Assembly (NCBI GenBank): GCA_964565615.1
Contig: CAZMFO010000002.1
Coordinates: 28,152 to 92,151 of the forward strand
Source: HK-STAS-PATE-36 sp964565615
GTDB lineage: Bacteria > Patescibacteriota > Saccharimonadia > Saccharimonadales > JAGQNJ01
Length of the DNA: 64,000 nucleotides
Direction of reading: 5' to 3'
The notes below the pieces were generated by a model. It ran no database searches and had not been told where the DNA came from. It worked only from the letters and a program-made list of their open reading frames with translations. Position numbers and translations under genes: made by a program. Below are positions 1 through 9,217 of the stretch, one piece after another. How positions within the stretch are numbered: the first letter of the stretch is position 1; each line of letters begins with the position of its first letter.

Positions 1-1596
1 GCTAATGCTTTGACACAACTCCCTCCGCAGGCAAGTGGCTCTAATAATGCGTCTAGGTCATCATGGGCATTTCCTATAGATACGAGCGGGTTTACACCTG
101 GATCTACTCTTACTGTTGAAGTTGAAGTACCCTCTAAGCAGTATGCATTTTATCCCGGAACACCAAATATATTTGTTTGTATTGAGGATAATACTCCAAC
201 CATAATGAATGTCCCACCACATCCGCTTTATACCGGCGATCCAAATAACGACGTTTTGAATATCTGTAGGGAGCCAAGACCAAGCTTGAGGATTACCGTT
301 AATGTCGCACCCATTAGGCACTTTGATCTAACTCCTCAGACACCTGTAATTAATGGGAAGAACAGCGTTAGTTTTGATATATCGAATAGTGGGGATGGCA
401 ATTCTAGATATGATTCTGGTGGTGTTAAAACTGGGGTAACAGCAACCATTAATATTTGGAAGAATCCTGACCCCACGTATACTACTGGAAGAATCTATAA
501 TGGAACCGTAAATAACATAGATATCGGACCAGGTTCAAGCTGGAGTAGTGTATTGGGTAGTATGTATCCTGTCCCTCTCCCACCAGGGTTAGTTTTGGGA
601 GATCAAATTTGTGCTCAAATTCAAATACAGCCCGCTACGGGTGTTACAGATGGTGCTTCTGACCCGGGAAGTCGTAGCGCGAATGGTGGCCAGCCCGTTT
701 GCATTAGCCTGATTGCTCGGCCTTACTTTAGGGTTTACGGGGGCGATGTTATTGCTGGTCGTAAGATCGCAAATGGGGTTAATGCTGATTGCACCAAGGA
801 TGTTGACAAGAGCGTAAAGGGATACACTAAACAAGTTGGTTCTAAGTGGGTTGGTGCTGGGTCGCAGTTCGCCGTTAGTGCTACAGGTGCAATCGAAGGA
901 TTTATGAGTGCTAGTATGCACAACGATGCTTCGGGTGGTAGTGAGGTCCCCAGGCCTAGCGGTGGACTAAGTTTTATGAACTCAGGCAATGGCCCTGCTA
1001 ACCCTCTTGGTTTTGATGGTTCTGCATATATTGGCTGTGCCCCGGATTATGATAGTTATGTAAAGAATAATGGTGGTTATACTCCCAGTGGCGGAGGACC
1101 TGCGACTTTATTAAGTGGCTTGCCTGCTGGAAATAGGCTTTACTTAGATGGAGATTTAACTATAAATGGGAATATAGAAGATCTAACAACAGAATGGGAC
1201 TCTATTGCCGATATTAAGCCAGTAATAGTTATTGTAAAAGGTAACATTAATATAGCTAGCAATGTGACGCGACTAGATGGGTTATACGTGGCTTTGCCTA
1301 AGAGTGACGATACAGGGGTGATTAATACATGCTTTCCAATGTCAGCGAGTTGTAGCAACAATAAGCTTACTGTTAACGGTGCTTTTGTAGCAAAGACAGT
1401 CAACCTTTATCGAACTAATGGAGATCTTGAGTCTGCTACGTCAAATGAGTTGGGTGATAGCCCTCATATAGCTGAAGTATTTAACTTTCCGACCTCTTTC
1501 TACCTAGGCCTAAAATACAATGTCTTTAATCCTACTAACCCAGACGCCGTACAAAGAAAATACGATACCATTGTTGGTTTACCGCCAATACTATAA
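1..1596 (+). CDS. Large secreted/surface protein, 5' end outside window
   Basis: The frame is open from the first base and ends with TAA at 1594-1596, so this is the C-terminal 531 codons of a longer gene; a TTG at 10 is the first possible internal start but is probably not the real one. The protein is rich in Gly, Asn, Ser and Thr with few charged residues, as in extracellular beta-rich proteins. A middle section resembles CARDB/DUF11-type adhesive repeats, and the end (VIVIVKGNINI, then GLYVALPK and GAFVAKTVNLY) recalls the tail of CPR pilus-associated proteins. It sits directly upstream of the pilM promoter, so a pilus-linked surface role is plausible. No catalytic motif was recognised. 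Confidence 0.6.
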   Translation, partial: ANALTQLPPQASGSNNASRSSWAFPIDTSGFTPGSTLTVEVEVPSKQYAFYPGTPNIFVCIEDNTPTIMNVPPHPLYTGDPNNDVLNICREPRPSLRITVNVAPIRHFDLTPQTPVINGKNSVSFDISNSGDGNSRYDSGGVKTGVTATINIWKNPDPTYTTGRIYNGTVNNIDIGPGSSWSSVLGSMYPVPLPPGLVLGDQICAQIQIQPATGVTDGASDPGSRSANGGQPVCISLIARPYFRVYGGDVIAGRKIANGVNADCTKDVDKSVKGYTKQVGSKWVGAGSQFAVSATGAIEGFMSASMHNDASGGSEVPRPSGGLSFMNSGNGPANPLGFDGSAYIGCAPDYDSYVKNNGGYTPSGGGPATLLSGLPAGNRLYLDGDLTINGNIEDLTTEWDSIADIKPVIVIVKGNINIASNVTRLDGLYVALPKSDDTGVINTCFPMSASCSNNKLTVNGAFVAKTVNLYRTNGDLESATSNELGDSPHIAEVFNFPTSFYLGLKYNVFNPTNPDAVQRKYDTIVGLPPIL

Positions 1597-1635
1597 AAAG
1601 AAAAAGTCGCTTGCCTAACAACATAGTGCTTATGC

Positions 1636-1641
1636 TATAAT
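1636..1641 (+). promoter_or_regulatory. Extended -10 promoter of the pil operon
   Basis: TATAAT preceded by TGC, 7 nt upstream of the pilM ATG. A weak TTGCCT lies 19 bp further upstream. The same context (TTAGTGCTTATG then TATAAT) recurs before the prepilin gene at 10721, suggesting co-regulated pilus promoters and leaderless mRNAs. Confidence 0.7.
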
Positions 1642-1648
1642 TGTACCA

Positions 1649-2686
1649 ATGAGTTTATTAACCGGCGTCTCTGATTTTTTTGGACTGGACATCGGCACCT
1701 CAGCAATTAGATTAGTAGAACTAAGAGGGGGTGGGCCAGTCAAACAGCTTGTTCGATTTGGCTATGTGCCAATTGATATTAAGCTTTCGATGAGCGATTC
1801 TAAGCCCGATCAGCAAAAAGTTAGTGAGATTATTAGAGATTTGCTGGTTCAGGCAAGGGTAGTTAGCAAAAATGTAGTTGTTGGCATTCAATCGCAAAGA
1901 GTCTTTACTACTTTAGTTGATGTAGATAGGCTATCGTCTGCAGAGCTCGGTAAGTCAATTAAACTACAGGTTGATTCAATTATTCCAACGCCCGCTACAG
2001 AATCCAAAATTGACTGGGCAATGATAGGTGATTCTCCTAAAGATCCATCCAAGGTTGAAGTTTTACTAACAAGTGTACCAAACGAGTACATTGAAAGTCG
2101 TTTAGATATGCTTGAGTCCATCGGGCTTAATGTAATTGCTCTAGAGCCAGATAACTTGGCTCTAAGTCGGTCGTTATTGCCCCCTGATTCGGTTAGTCCC
2201 CAGATGATTGTAGATGTTGGCGAAAACAGTACCGACATCGTTATTGTGGCTAGTGGGGCACCGCGATTAACTAGATCAATACCTACTGGGGCAAACTCCA
2301 TCATCAAAGCTGCGGTGCAGAACCTTAATATAGATGAGCCTCAAGCTCGACAGTTTGTTTCTAAATTTGGTTTAAGCAAAGATCGTCTAGAAGGGCAAAT
2401 TTTTAATGCTGTTATTACTACGGTTGATATACTAATGTCGGAGATAGAAAAATCTATAAAGTTCTTTACTAATCGTTATCAGGTTGGCGTAGAAAAGATT
2501 ATTATTGCTGGCGCCGGTGCGGTGATTCCTAGTATGCCAGCCTACATAGCCAATAAATCTGGTCTTAATGTTGAGATAGGTAACTCTTGGCGTAATGTTA
2601 GTGTTGGCTCGGCTAGCGAGTCTGACTTAATGGCTTTGTCGCCTTACTTTGCGGTGGCGACAGGATTGGCAGAGAGGCAAGAATAA
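1649..2686 (+). CDS. pilM: Type IV pilus assembly protein PilM (actin-like ATPase)
   Basis: 345 aa, the usual PilM length. The actin-like phosphate-binding start (FFGLDIGTSAIRLVEL, residues about 10-25), a second nucleotide loop (IVDVGENSTDIVIV, near 188-201) and a Gly-rich adenosine loop (IIIAGAGAV, near 285) are present. PilM is a cytoplasmic platform protein that binds the N-terminal tail of PilN at the inner face of the membrane. The stop codon overlaps the start of pilN, and pilN, pilO, pilB, pilT and pilC follow in order. A TATAAT box at 1636-1641 with a TGC extension lies 7 nt before the ATG, so the operon transcript probably begins at or next to the start codon. Confidence 0.92.
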   Translation: MSLLTGVSDFFGLDIGTSAIRLVELRGGGPVKQLVRFGYVPIDIKLSMSDSKPDQQKVSEIIRDLLVQARVVSKNVVVGIQSQRVFTTLVDVDRLSSAELGKSIKLQVDSIIPTPATESKIDWAMIGDSPKDPSKVEVLLTSVPNEYIESRLDMLESIGLNVIALEPDNLALSRSLLPPDSVSPQMIVDVGENSTDIVIVASGAPRLTRSIPTGANSIIKAAVQNLNIDEPQARQFVSKFGLSKDRLEGQIFNAVITTVDILMSEIEKSIKFFTNRYQVGVEKIIIAGAGAVIPSMPAYIANKSGLNVEIGNSWRNVSVGSASESDLMALSPYFAVATGLAERQE

Positions 2687-3378
2687 TGGTCCAATTTAAC
2701 TTGTTACCAGATGTAAAATTAGAGTATCTTAAGGCACAAAAGACAAAGCGTACTGTACTTCTTGGCGTTATTTCTGTAACTGCCTTGATGGTGTTTATTT
2801 TTGTTTTGCTGTTTTTAATTGTTAATGTTTTTCAGAAACAGCACCTTACTAACCTAAACGAAAACATCGAAACCAAAACAAAGGAGCTTAAAGCTGTTCC
2901 TGATTTAGATAAAGTATTGACTGTTCAAAACCAATTAAAGGTTTTGCCAAAGCTACACGAAGACAAGCCAGCTACCAGTCGGTTGGCCGGCTATCTTGTT
3001 CAGTTGACGCCTTCTGATGCTAAGATTACAGATGTAACTATTGATTTTAGCGCCTCAACGATTGATTTAAATGGTACAGCCGGTAACCTAGAGACAATTA
3101 ACCGATTTGCTGATATTTTAAAGTTTACTAGCTATAAGGTTGTTAACGAGGAAGAGTCAGATAAAGCCTTTTCGGAGGTAGTACTAAAGGACTTTGGAGT
3201 ACAGTCAGCTGACGGTGGGCGACCTTCATATGGCATTCAGTTTAAGTTTAATCCAATTATATTCAATAATACGAAAAATGTTCAATTAGCAGTGCCAAAC
3301 ATTATTTCTACTCGTTCTATTACCGAAAAGCCAACCGACTTATTTGAGAAGAAGCAACCAACAGCACCGAGGCAATAA
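2686..3378 (+). CDS. pilN: Type IV pilus assembly protein PilN
   Basis: 230 aa. It starts MVQFNLLPDVKLEYL, the conserved NLLP-type N-terminal tail that docks into PilM, followed by one membrane segment (about residues 25-47), a short coiled coil (ENIETKTKELK) and a ferredoxin-like C-terminal half. The start ATG overlaps the pilM stop, a sign of translational coupling. With PilO it forms the bitopic inner-membrane alignment complex that links PilM to the rest of the pilus machine. Sequence conservation outside the tail is weak, as is normal for this family; position and topology carry most of the call. Confidence 0.85.
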   Translation: MVQFNLLPDVKLEYLKAQKTKRTVLLGVISVTALMVFIFVLLFLIVNVFQKQHLTNLNENIETKTKELKAVPDLDKVLTVQNQLKVLPKLHEDKPATSRLAGYLVQLTPSDAKITDVTIDFSASTIDLNGTAGNLETINRFADILKFTSYKVVNEEESDKAFSEVVLKDFGVQSADGGRPSYGIQFKFNPIIFNNTKNVQLAVPNIISTRSITEKPTDLFEKKQPTAPRQ

Positions 3379-3388
3379 AGGGGAAGAT

Positions 3389-4054
3389 ATGGACGTATCA
3401 AAGGGTAAAAGAGAACTTATTTCTAAAGCAAACTCAACGATGGTTGCCGTGTCGGCAATCGGGGCATTTTTGATTGTGTTTTCGCTAGTAGCTAGTAAAT
3501 CGCTGTGGTCGCAACGAACTTATCAGGCCAAAGTAATTGCCAAAAAAGAAAAGGCAGTCGCCCAACTAGAAGAAAATAAAAAGTCGGTTGAACAGCTTAA
3601 GGTTTCATACTCTGCTTTTACTGGCACGCCAGATAACGCTATAGGCGGTAATCCTAATGGGTCAGGAGATAGAGATGGAAACAATGCCAAAATTGTTCTG
3701 GATGCTCTACCAAGTAAGTATGACTTTCCTGCTTTTGTTACCAGCGTCAAAAAACTACTTACTATGAAGAACTTTTCTCCTAGATCTATCGGAGGTAGTG
3801 ATGATGAAGTCGCCCAAAGCAAAGCTAGTGATATCAAACCTGTTGAGATACCGTTTCAGTTTACGACAGAGGCGGGCGATTATGCTCGTGCTAAAGAGCT
3901 TTTGCTTTCGACCGAGCAATCAATTAGGCCTATCAAGATAAAAAAACTATCAATAACAGGAGGCGATGGCGTAGCTCTACAGCTAAGTATTGACGCTAAC
4001 TCATATTATCAGGGAGCTAAAGGGTTGACTATTACAAAAGAGGTGGTTAAGTAA
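3389..4054 (+). CDS. pilO: PilO-like type IV pilus membrane protein
   Basis: About 221 aa from the ATG at 3389, chosen because AAGGGGAAG just upstream is a clear ribosome binding site; an upstream start at 3344 would extend it into pilN. One N-terminal membrane segment (about residues 18-38), a Lys/Glu-rich coiled coil (AKKEKAVAQLEENKKSVEQL) and a C-terminal ferredoxin-like region match the PilO plan. The central part has a Gly/Asn/Asp-rich insertion (GNPNGSGDRDGNN). It is expected to pair with PilN in the membrane. The assignment relies on operon position and architecture more than on residue identity. Confidence 0.75.
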   Translation: MDVSKGKRELISKANSTMVAVSAIGAFLIVFSLVASKSLWSQRTYQAKVIAKKEKAVAQLEENKKSVEQLKVSYSAFTGTPDNAIGGNPNGSGDRDGNNAKIVLDALPSKYDFPAFVTSVKKLLTMKNFSPRSIGGSDDEVAQSKASDIKPVEIPFQFTTEAGDYARAKELLLSTEQSIRPIKIKKLSITGGDGVALQLSIDANSYYQGAKGLTITKEVVK

Positions 4055-4290
4055 TGAAGCAAAAAGATTTTGTATTGATTGTGGTAATTATGATGGTTGC
4101 CGGGATATTTTCGTTTATTGTTTCTGGTATGATTTTCGGTAAGCCAGCTGACAGAAAAACGCAAGTTGAAGTTGTCGAAAAGATTAGTGCCGATTTTCCT
4201 AAAATTGATCAAAGGTACTTCAATAAAGACTCCATAAACTCAACGCAACTTATTCAAATTGGCGATCAAAATAATCAAGCGCCTTTTTAA
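4054..4290 (+). CDS. Small single-pass membrane protein in pil operon
   Basis: 78 aa. The first A of its ATG is the last base of the PilO stop (TAATG overlap). It has one strong transmembrane helix near the N-terminus (VLIVVIMMVAGIFSFIVSGM) followed by about 50 polar residues ending in Asn/Gln-rich sequence. It occupies the slot between pilO and pilB where other bacteria may have pilP, but it has no lipobox and is far shorter than PilP, so I do not assign that name. A role as an accessory subunit of the PilMNO complex is inferred from its place only. Confidence 0.7.
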   Translation: MKQKDFVLIVVIMMVAGIFSFIVSGMIFGKPADRKTQVEVVEKISADFPKIDQRYFNKDSINSTQLIQIGDQNNQAPF

Positions 4291-4316
4291 TGGCAAAAGT
4301 TGGGGCACGTTGAGTT

Positions 4317-6143
4317 ATGAGTGTCTTATCGGCAGAAGTTCAACAAAAGGTTGAAGATTCTTTAATAGAGCAAAAATTGATATTGCGCTCAAAGGTAGAT
4401 GAGCTTAAACAGCGAGCAAAAAGCGACAGCACACCCTTGTTTAGTTTACTGGTTAGCGACGGAAATATATCTGATGAAGTCCTAACAAAAACTATTGCCC
4501 ACGTCAGCAATATTCCTTATGTTAATCTGTCAGAGGCAGTTATTAGCAGTAAAGTTTTAGGATTGTTGCCAAAAGAAGTTGCCGAGCGTTATATGGCTGT
4601 CCCTCTTGGAGAAATGCAACATCGGTTGGTGGTGGGAATGCTTGACCCAGACAATGTTCAGGCCATAGATTACCTATCTAACAAAATCGGGCGTCCGGTC
4701 AAGGTTTTTGCGGCAAGCGAAACAGGTATTCGTAACGTGCTTAAACAGTACAGAACGGCTTCAAATGCCGAGATTACTAATGCTTACCCCAATCAAGCTC
4801 CCGGAGGTGGGATTGATCTTCCGAGCGAGATAAAAAACTTTAAGGGTGATATAGAAGTTGCACCAGGGTTGCTACCTAATTCGGCTATCAAAACAATCTC
4901 GCAAGATTCACCAATTAGCAAGGTGCTTTCGGCAATTTTGGAGTATGCCGCCAATAATGGTGCTAGCGATATTCATATTGAGCCACTCGAGAAGGAACTT
5001 CAGATTCGGTGTCGGATAGATGGTGTATTGCGCGAAGTTATGAAGCTCCCAAAAGCTACCGAGCCACCACTAATCTCTAGGGTTAAGATATTATCTAGTC
5101 TAAAAATTGACGAGCACCGCTTACCGCAAGATGGGCAGTTTACTGTTAACATTGCAGACCGTGATATTGACCTTCGTATTGCTATTTCACCAGTAGTGTG
5201 GGGCGAACAGGTGGTAATTCGCTTGCTTGATAAAACTGGCACTAGCTTAAAACTAGAGGATATGGGGTATAAAGGTCGTGCTTTGCGTACCATACGGAGA
5301 GCACTAGAGCACCCTAACGGAATGGTTTTGACTTCAGGTCCAACTGGTTCTGGTAAGTCAACGTCTATGTATGCACTTTTGCAAGAGATAAAGGACGACT
5401 CTATTAATATCGTTACCCTAGAAGACCCTGTAGAGTATAAAATGCAAGGGATCAATCAAATACAGGTAAATACCGATGTTGGACTAACCTTTGCCTCTGG
5501 CTTAAGATCTATTTTGCGTCAAGATCCTGATGTGGTTATGGTTGGAGAAATTAGAGATAAAGAAACAGCTACATTGGCTGTTCAGGCGGCATTAACGGGG
5601 CATTTAGTGTTCTCTACACTGCACACAAACTCGGCAGCGGGCATTTTGCCCCGGTTATTAGATATGGGTATTGAGCCGTTCTTGATAGCCTCAACAGTGC
5701 GGACGGTTATTGGGCAAAGACTGGTGCGTCGTTTAGCCGACGGAGCAGAACCATATACCTCAAATGTTGCCGAAACAACAGCTATACATCAGACATTAGC
5801 TGGGATTTTGCCAAAGAATACAACAGAAGTTAAGAAGTTTGCCGAAGATATTGGATATAAAACCTTGCCACTTATTACCGAAAACGCTTATACTTTATAT
5901 AAGGGCAAAGATTCTTCTTCTGCGCCCGGTGGCTACAAAGGAAGAATGGGGTTGTATGAAGTGTTTGATGTAACACCAGAAATACAGCAACTTATCCTTA
6001 AACGAGCAACTAGCAACGAAATTCAAAAGGTTGCCTTAGCTCAAGGTATGGTTAGTATGCGTCAAGACGGCTACTTAAAAGCCTTAAGTGGACTAACTAC
6101 ACTAGATGAAGTCAATCGCGTAGCAGCAGACGATAGTGCTTAA
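4317..6143 (+). CDS. pilB: Type IV pilus extension ATPase PilB (GspE/PilB family)
   Basis: 608 aa. An N-terminal MshEN-type domain (about residues 30-150) precedes the secretion ATPase domain with Walker A GPTGSGKST (near 341), Asp box DPVEYK, Walker B region RQDPDVVMVGEIRD (near 401) and His box STLHTNSA. It powers pilus polymerisation at the cytoplasmic face. In most PilB/GspE proteins the C-terminal part carries a four-cysteine zinc motif; here that stretch (roughly 465-555) contains no cysteines at all, although the following GYKGRMGLYEVF element is conserved. The start is ATG 4317 with only a weak ribosome binding site. Confidence 0.93.
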   Translation: MSVLSAEVQQKVEDSLIEQKLILRSKVDELKQRAKSDSTPLFSLLVSDGNISDEVLTKTIAHVSNIPYVNLSEAVISSKVLGLLPKEVAERYMAVPLGEMQHRLVVGMLDPDNVQAIDYLSNKIGRPVKVFAASETGIRNVLKQYRTASNAEITNAYPNQAPGGGIDLPSEIKNFKGDIEVAPGLLPNSAIKTISQDSPISKVLSAILEYAANNGASDIHIEPLEKELQIRCRIDGVLREVMKLPKATEPPLISRVKILSSLKIDEHRLPQDGQFTVNIADRDIDLRIAISPVVWGEQVVIRLLDKTGTSLKLEDMGYKGRALRTIRRALEHPNGMVLTSGPTGSGKSTSMYALLQEIKDDSINIVTLEDPVEYKMQGINQIQVNTDVGLTFASGLRSILRQDPDVVMVGEIRDKETATLAVQAALTGHLVFSTLHTNSAAGILPRLLDMGIEPFLIASTVRTVIGQRLVRRLADGAEPYTSNVAETTAIHQTLAGILPKNTTEVKKFAEDIGYKTLPLITENAYTLYKGKDSSSAPGGYKGRMGLYEVFDVTPEIQQLILKRATSNEIQKVALAQGMVSMRQDGYLKALSGLTTLDEVNRVAADDSA

Positions 6144-6164
6144 AGAAAGAAGGTGGGATAACAA

Positions 6165-7232
6165 ATGGATACACAACCAAGAATAGAAATACTACTAGAA
6201 GAAGTCGTTAAAAAGAAGGCGTCAGATTTGCACTTGCAAGTCGGTATGCCTCCTATGCTTAGAGTTGACGGACACTTAACGCCAGTACCCGGCACACAGG
6301 CTTTGTCAGAGGAGGTTGTAGAGTCGCTAGTCTTTGCTATGTTGGACGAAGATCAAAAACAAGTTTTGCTTAAAGATAAAGAGTTTGATTTTAGTTTTGC
6401 TTTTGGTGACTTAGGGCGGTTTAGGGTTAACGCCTTTCACGAGCGAGGAAACCTTGCATCGGCATTGCGTCTTATTCCGAATGAGATTTTAACAGTAGAG
6501 CAGTTGGGGTTACCCAATGTAATGAATAAATTTGCTCAATACCCTAGAGGTCTGGTTTTAGTTACTGGCCCAACTGGTTCTGGCAAATCAACCTCGCTAG
6601 CCGCTCTTGTTGATAAAATCAATACCGAACGAGCGGACCATATTATTACTATCGAAGACCCAATTGAGTTTGCTCATAAGTCAAAGAAGTCTTTGGTTGT
6701 TCAAAGAGAGGTTCATTACGATACTTATTCTTTTTCTGCCGCATTACGTAGTGCCTTGCGAGAAGATCCTGATGTTGTGTTAATTGGCGAGATGCGAGAT
6801 TTAGAAACCATTGCTTCGGCCATTACTATTGCCGAAACGGGGCATTTGGTATTTGCTACTCTGCATACAAATTCGGCTTCTCAGAGTATCGACCGAATGA
6901 TCGATGTTTTTCCGCCACATCAGCAACCTCAAATTAGAGCACAGCTATCAAATATCTTAATGGCGATTTGTTCGCAACGATTAATACCGTCAATTGGTGG
7001 CGGGCGAGTAGCAGCCGCCGAGGTTTTAATAGCCACACCGGCTGTTCGCAACATTATCAGAGAAGGTAAAACTCATCAATTAGAGGCAGTTATTCAAACA
7101 GGCGCCGAGTTTGGTATGCAATCTATGGATAAAACGCTTGTTGGGTTAATCCATGCTGGCACGATTACTTATGACGAGGCACGCAACTACGCTGTTGATC
7201 TTGATGAATTAGACAGGTTAATGAGGAGCTAA
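6165..7232 (+). CDS. pilT: Twitching motility retraction ATPase PilT
   Basis: 355 aa, normal for PilT. It has the N-terminal PAS-like domain (KKASDLHLQVGMPPMLRVDG), Walker A GPTGSGKST (near residue 135), Asp box EDPIEF, Walker B LREDPDVVLIGEMRD, His box FATLHTNSA and the C-terminal AIRNLIRE-like element (ATPAVRNIIREGKTHQ). PilT depolymerises the pilus and so drives twitching and attachment pull. It lies 21 bp after pilB and 7 bp before pilC and has a GGTGG-type ribosome binding site. Its presence implies that these pili are dynamic, relevant to a cell that must attach to a host bacterium. Confidence 0.95.
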   Translation: MDTQPRIEILLEEVVKKKASDLHLQVGMPPMLRVDGHLTPVPGTQALSEEVVESLVFAMLDEDQKQVLLKDKEFDFSFAFGDLGRFRVNAFHERGNLASALRLIPNEILTVEQLGLPNVMNKFAQYPRGLVLVTGPTGSGKSTSLAALVDKINTERADHIITIEDPIEFAHKSKKSLVVQREVHYDTYSFSAALRSALREDPDVVLIGEMRDLETIASAITIAETGHLVFATLHTNSASQSIDRMIDVFPPHQQPQIRAQLSNILMAICSQRLIPSIGGGRVAAAEVLIATPAVRNIIREGKTHQLEAVIQTGAEFGMQSMDKTLVGLIHAGTITYDEARNYAVDLDELDRLMRS

Positions 7233-7239
7233 TTAGTTA

Positions 7240-8460
7240 ATGCAATCGTTTAAGTATCAGGCACGAGACCCAGCAACAGGCAAAAAGGTGTCGTCAGTCA
7301 TTCAGGCCGAAAGCGTGCAATCGGCTGCTAGGCTTATTAAGCAACAGGGGTTATTGGCCATTGATGTCACGCCGGTTAGTGTGTCTAACGACAGTATGTT
7401 TGGCAGAATCACCAACCGCATAACCACAAAAGATAAAGTGCTGTTTTCTCGCCAGCTTTCTACTTTGATAAGTGCCGGTTTGCCGTTGGTGCAATCGCTA
7501 CGCAATGTGTCTGGGCAAACACAAAATAAGGCACTTCAGGTTGTTATAGGTAGTATTACTTCTGATATTGAGGCTGGTAGCTCTTTCTCGGTAGCACTTT
7601 CTAAACATCCAAAGGTCTTTAACGAGGTTTTTGTTAACCTAGTGGCCGCTGGCGAGGCATCGGGTACGCTAGACAAGGCACTAGAACGCTTAGCCAATCA
7701 GCAAGAAAAAGACGCCGAAATAATTAGTAAAATTCGCGGAGCTATGGTTTATCCAGCAATTGTTATTGTGGTGATGATTGCCGTTGTTGGTTTTATGATT
7801 ATGGTAGTAATGCCTCAAGTAGAGAAGATCTATACTGATCTTCCGGGTGCGACTTTGCCTCTAGTAACAAGAGTACTACTGGCTGTATCGCGGTTTTCTT
7901 CTAAGTATTGGTATGTTGTTTTGATTATTCTGGCTCTAACTATATTCTTTACCTCTCGTTGGGCACGGACTTTAGGGGGCAAAGAGGCAATTGATAAGGC
8001 AAAGATGAAGGCTCCGGTTTTTGGCCCTTTGTTTATGAAGGTCTATATGGCTCGTTTTTCACGAACAGGCACAACTTTAGTAGCCAGTGGTGTTCCGTTA
8101 ATTCAAGTACTAGAAATCGTGGCTCGAGCTGTAGATAATGTTCATGTAGAGCGGTCTATCATCAAAGCAATTGAAAAAATAAAGGGGGGCAAGTCGTTAT
8201 CTGATTCTTTGCGTGGAGATCCGAACTTTTTAAGCCTAGTACCAGATATGATCCATATTGGCGAAGAATCTGGCTCGTTAGAAGATATGCTATCTAAAAC
8301 AGCCGACTATTACGAAAAAGAGGTAGATAATCAAATTAAGACTATCTCTACCATAATAGAGCCTATCTTGATGGTCTTGCTAGGAATAATTGCCTTTACC
8401 ATTGTTGCCGCAGTGTTGTTGCCGGTGTATGGCTTAGTTAATCAAACCAATATCATTTAA
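7240..8460 (+). CDS. pilC: Type IV pilus inner-membrane platform protein PilC
   Basis: 406 aa, the usual PilC/GspF size, with two T2SSF domains: the first carries LSTLISAGLPLVQSL (near residue 70), the second RTGTTLVASGVPLIQVL (near 272). Three membrane segments are visible near 170-190, 220-240 and 375-400. PilC sits in the inner membrane and transmits the rotary motion of PilB/PilT to the growing pilus. The gene follows pilT after 7 bp and ends the first pil operon; the next gene has its own promoter. Confidence 0.94.
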   Translation: MQSFKYQARDPATGKKVSSVIQAESVQSAARLIKQQGLLAIDVTPVSVSNDSMFGRITNRITTKDKVLFSRQLSTLISAGLPLVQSLRNVSGQTQNKALQVVIGSITSDIEAGSSFSVALSKHPKVFNEVFVNLVAAGEASGTLDKALERLANQQEKDAEIISKIRGAMVYPAIVIVVMIAVVGFMIMVVMPQVEKIYTDLPGATLPLVTRVLLAVSRFSSKYWYVVLIILALTIFFTSRWARTLGGKEAIDKAKMKAPVFGPLFMKVYMARFSRTGTTLVASGVPLIQVLEIVARAVDNVHVERSIIKAIEKIKGGKSLSDSLRGDPNFLSLVPDMIHIGEESGSLEDMLSKTADYYEKEVDNQIKTISTIIEPILMVLLGIIAFTIVAAVLLPVYGLVNQTNII

Positions 8461-8475
8461 TTTGTGCAAAAGTGC

Positions 8476-8504
8476 TTGCATTTTTGTTGGCAAAAGCTTA
8501 ATAT
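8476..8504 (+). promoter_or_regulatory. Sigma70-type promoter of major pilin gene
   Basis: TTGCAT, 17 bp spacer, TAATAT. Predicted transcription start near 8511 gives a leader of about 45 nt with an AGGGGG ribosome binding site. This contrasts with the leaderless genes around it and fits a highly expressed structural gene. Confidence 0.65.
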
Positions 8505-8555
8505 CTTAAACATAAGCAATTAGCTTTAATTAATATCCGTTAAAAGGGGGCAAAG

Positions 8556-9059
8556 ATGTTACAGAAATATAAAACTAAAAGAGAAGAAGGCTTTACGATA
8601 ATTGAGGTCTTGATTGTGCTTGCCATTGCAGGTTTAATACTACTAATAGTGTTCTTGGCAATACCTGCACTACAACGGAACTCACGCAACACGCAACGCA
8701 AAAACGATGCGTCAGCCTTGGCTAGTGCCTATTCGGAATATGTCAATAATCACGGTGGGTCATCACCCGGAAAAGCAGAAGATGTTTATAATAACGCTAA
8801 GCTAGGATTTTATAAGGATCCCGCTACAAATATTACTCTTCCAACTCCTTTAACGACTACATCTACTGGTCCCGGTGACGCACCAGCAAATACTGATTCG
8901 GTTATTATTTTAGTTAATGCCAAATGTGATCCAGCTCTGGAATATAAAGCTGACAATATGATTAGTATGGTATCGTATGCTTCTAGGGGTGGCGTAATCC
9001 TCTTTAATACAGAGAATGCAGGTAGCGGACATACTACACAATGCGTAAGTGCTGGCTAA
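8556..9059 (+). CDS. Type IV major pilin (prepilin)
   Basis: 167 aa. A short positive leader (KTKREEG) is followed by the class III cleavage site G/FTIIE and a hydrophobic helix of about 22 residues, then the polar continuation of the alpha-1 helix (RNTQRKNDASALASAYSEYV). The globular part holds two cysteines (near 128 and 162) placed to make the C-terminal disulfide loop of type IVa pilins. It has its own promoter, a strong ribosome binding site and a terminator, so it is probably the abundant pilus subunit. The prepilin peptidase gene at 9905 would process it. Confidence 0.88.
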   Translation: MLQKYKTKREEGFTIIEVLIVLAIAGLILLIVFLAIPALQRNSRNTQRKNDASALASAYSEYVNNHGGSSPGKAEDVYNNAKLGFYKDPATNITLPTPLTTTSTGPGDAPANTDSVIILVNAKCDPALEYKADNMISMVSYASRGGVILFNTENAGSGHTTQCVSAG

Positions 9060-9077
9060 AGCTCATTGCATTCTAAA

Positions 9078-9103
9078 AAAAACGGGGGAAACCCCGTTTT
9101 TCT
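9078..9103 (+). terminator. Intrinsic terminator after major pilin
   Basis: AACGGGG, GAAA tetraloop, CCCCGTT, followed by TTTCTTT: a compact GC stem and T-tract directly behind the pilin stop codon. Confidence 0.85.
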
Positions 9104-9145
9104 TTGCCCCAAATTAGCTACACCCTTCACACAAACTCCCCCAAT

Positions 9146-9171
9146 TTTTCAGGAGGACGTTCCTCCTAAAA
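9146..9171. repeat. REP-like palindrome, copy 1 (left of RAYT)
   Basis: AGGAGGA, 3-nt loop, TCCTCCT, with T-rich and A-rich flanks. The same 7+3+7 palindrome lies on the other side of the transposase gene and once more at 38687. Confidence 0.75.
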
Positions 9172-9217
9172 GTATAAAAGATTGTATAATATATTTTGCA
9201 GTGCTATCATAACTGAT

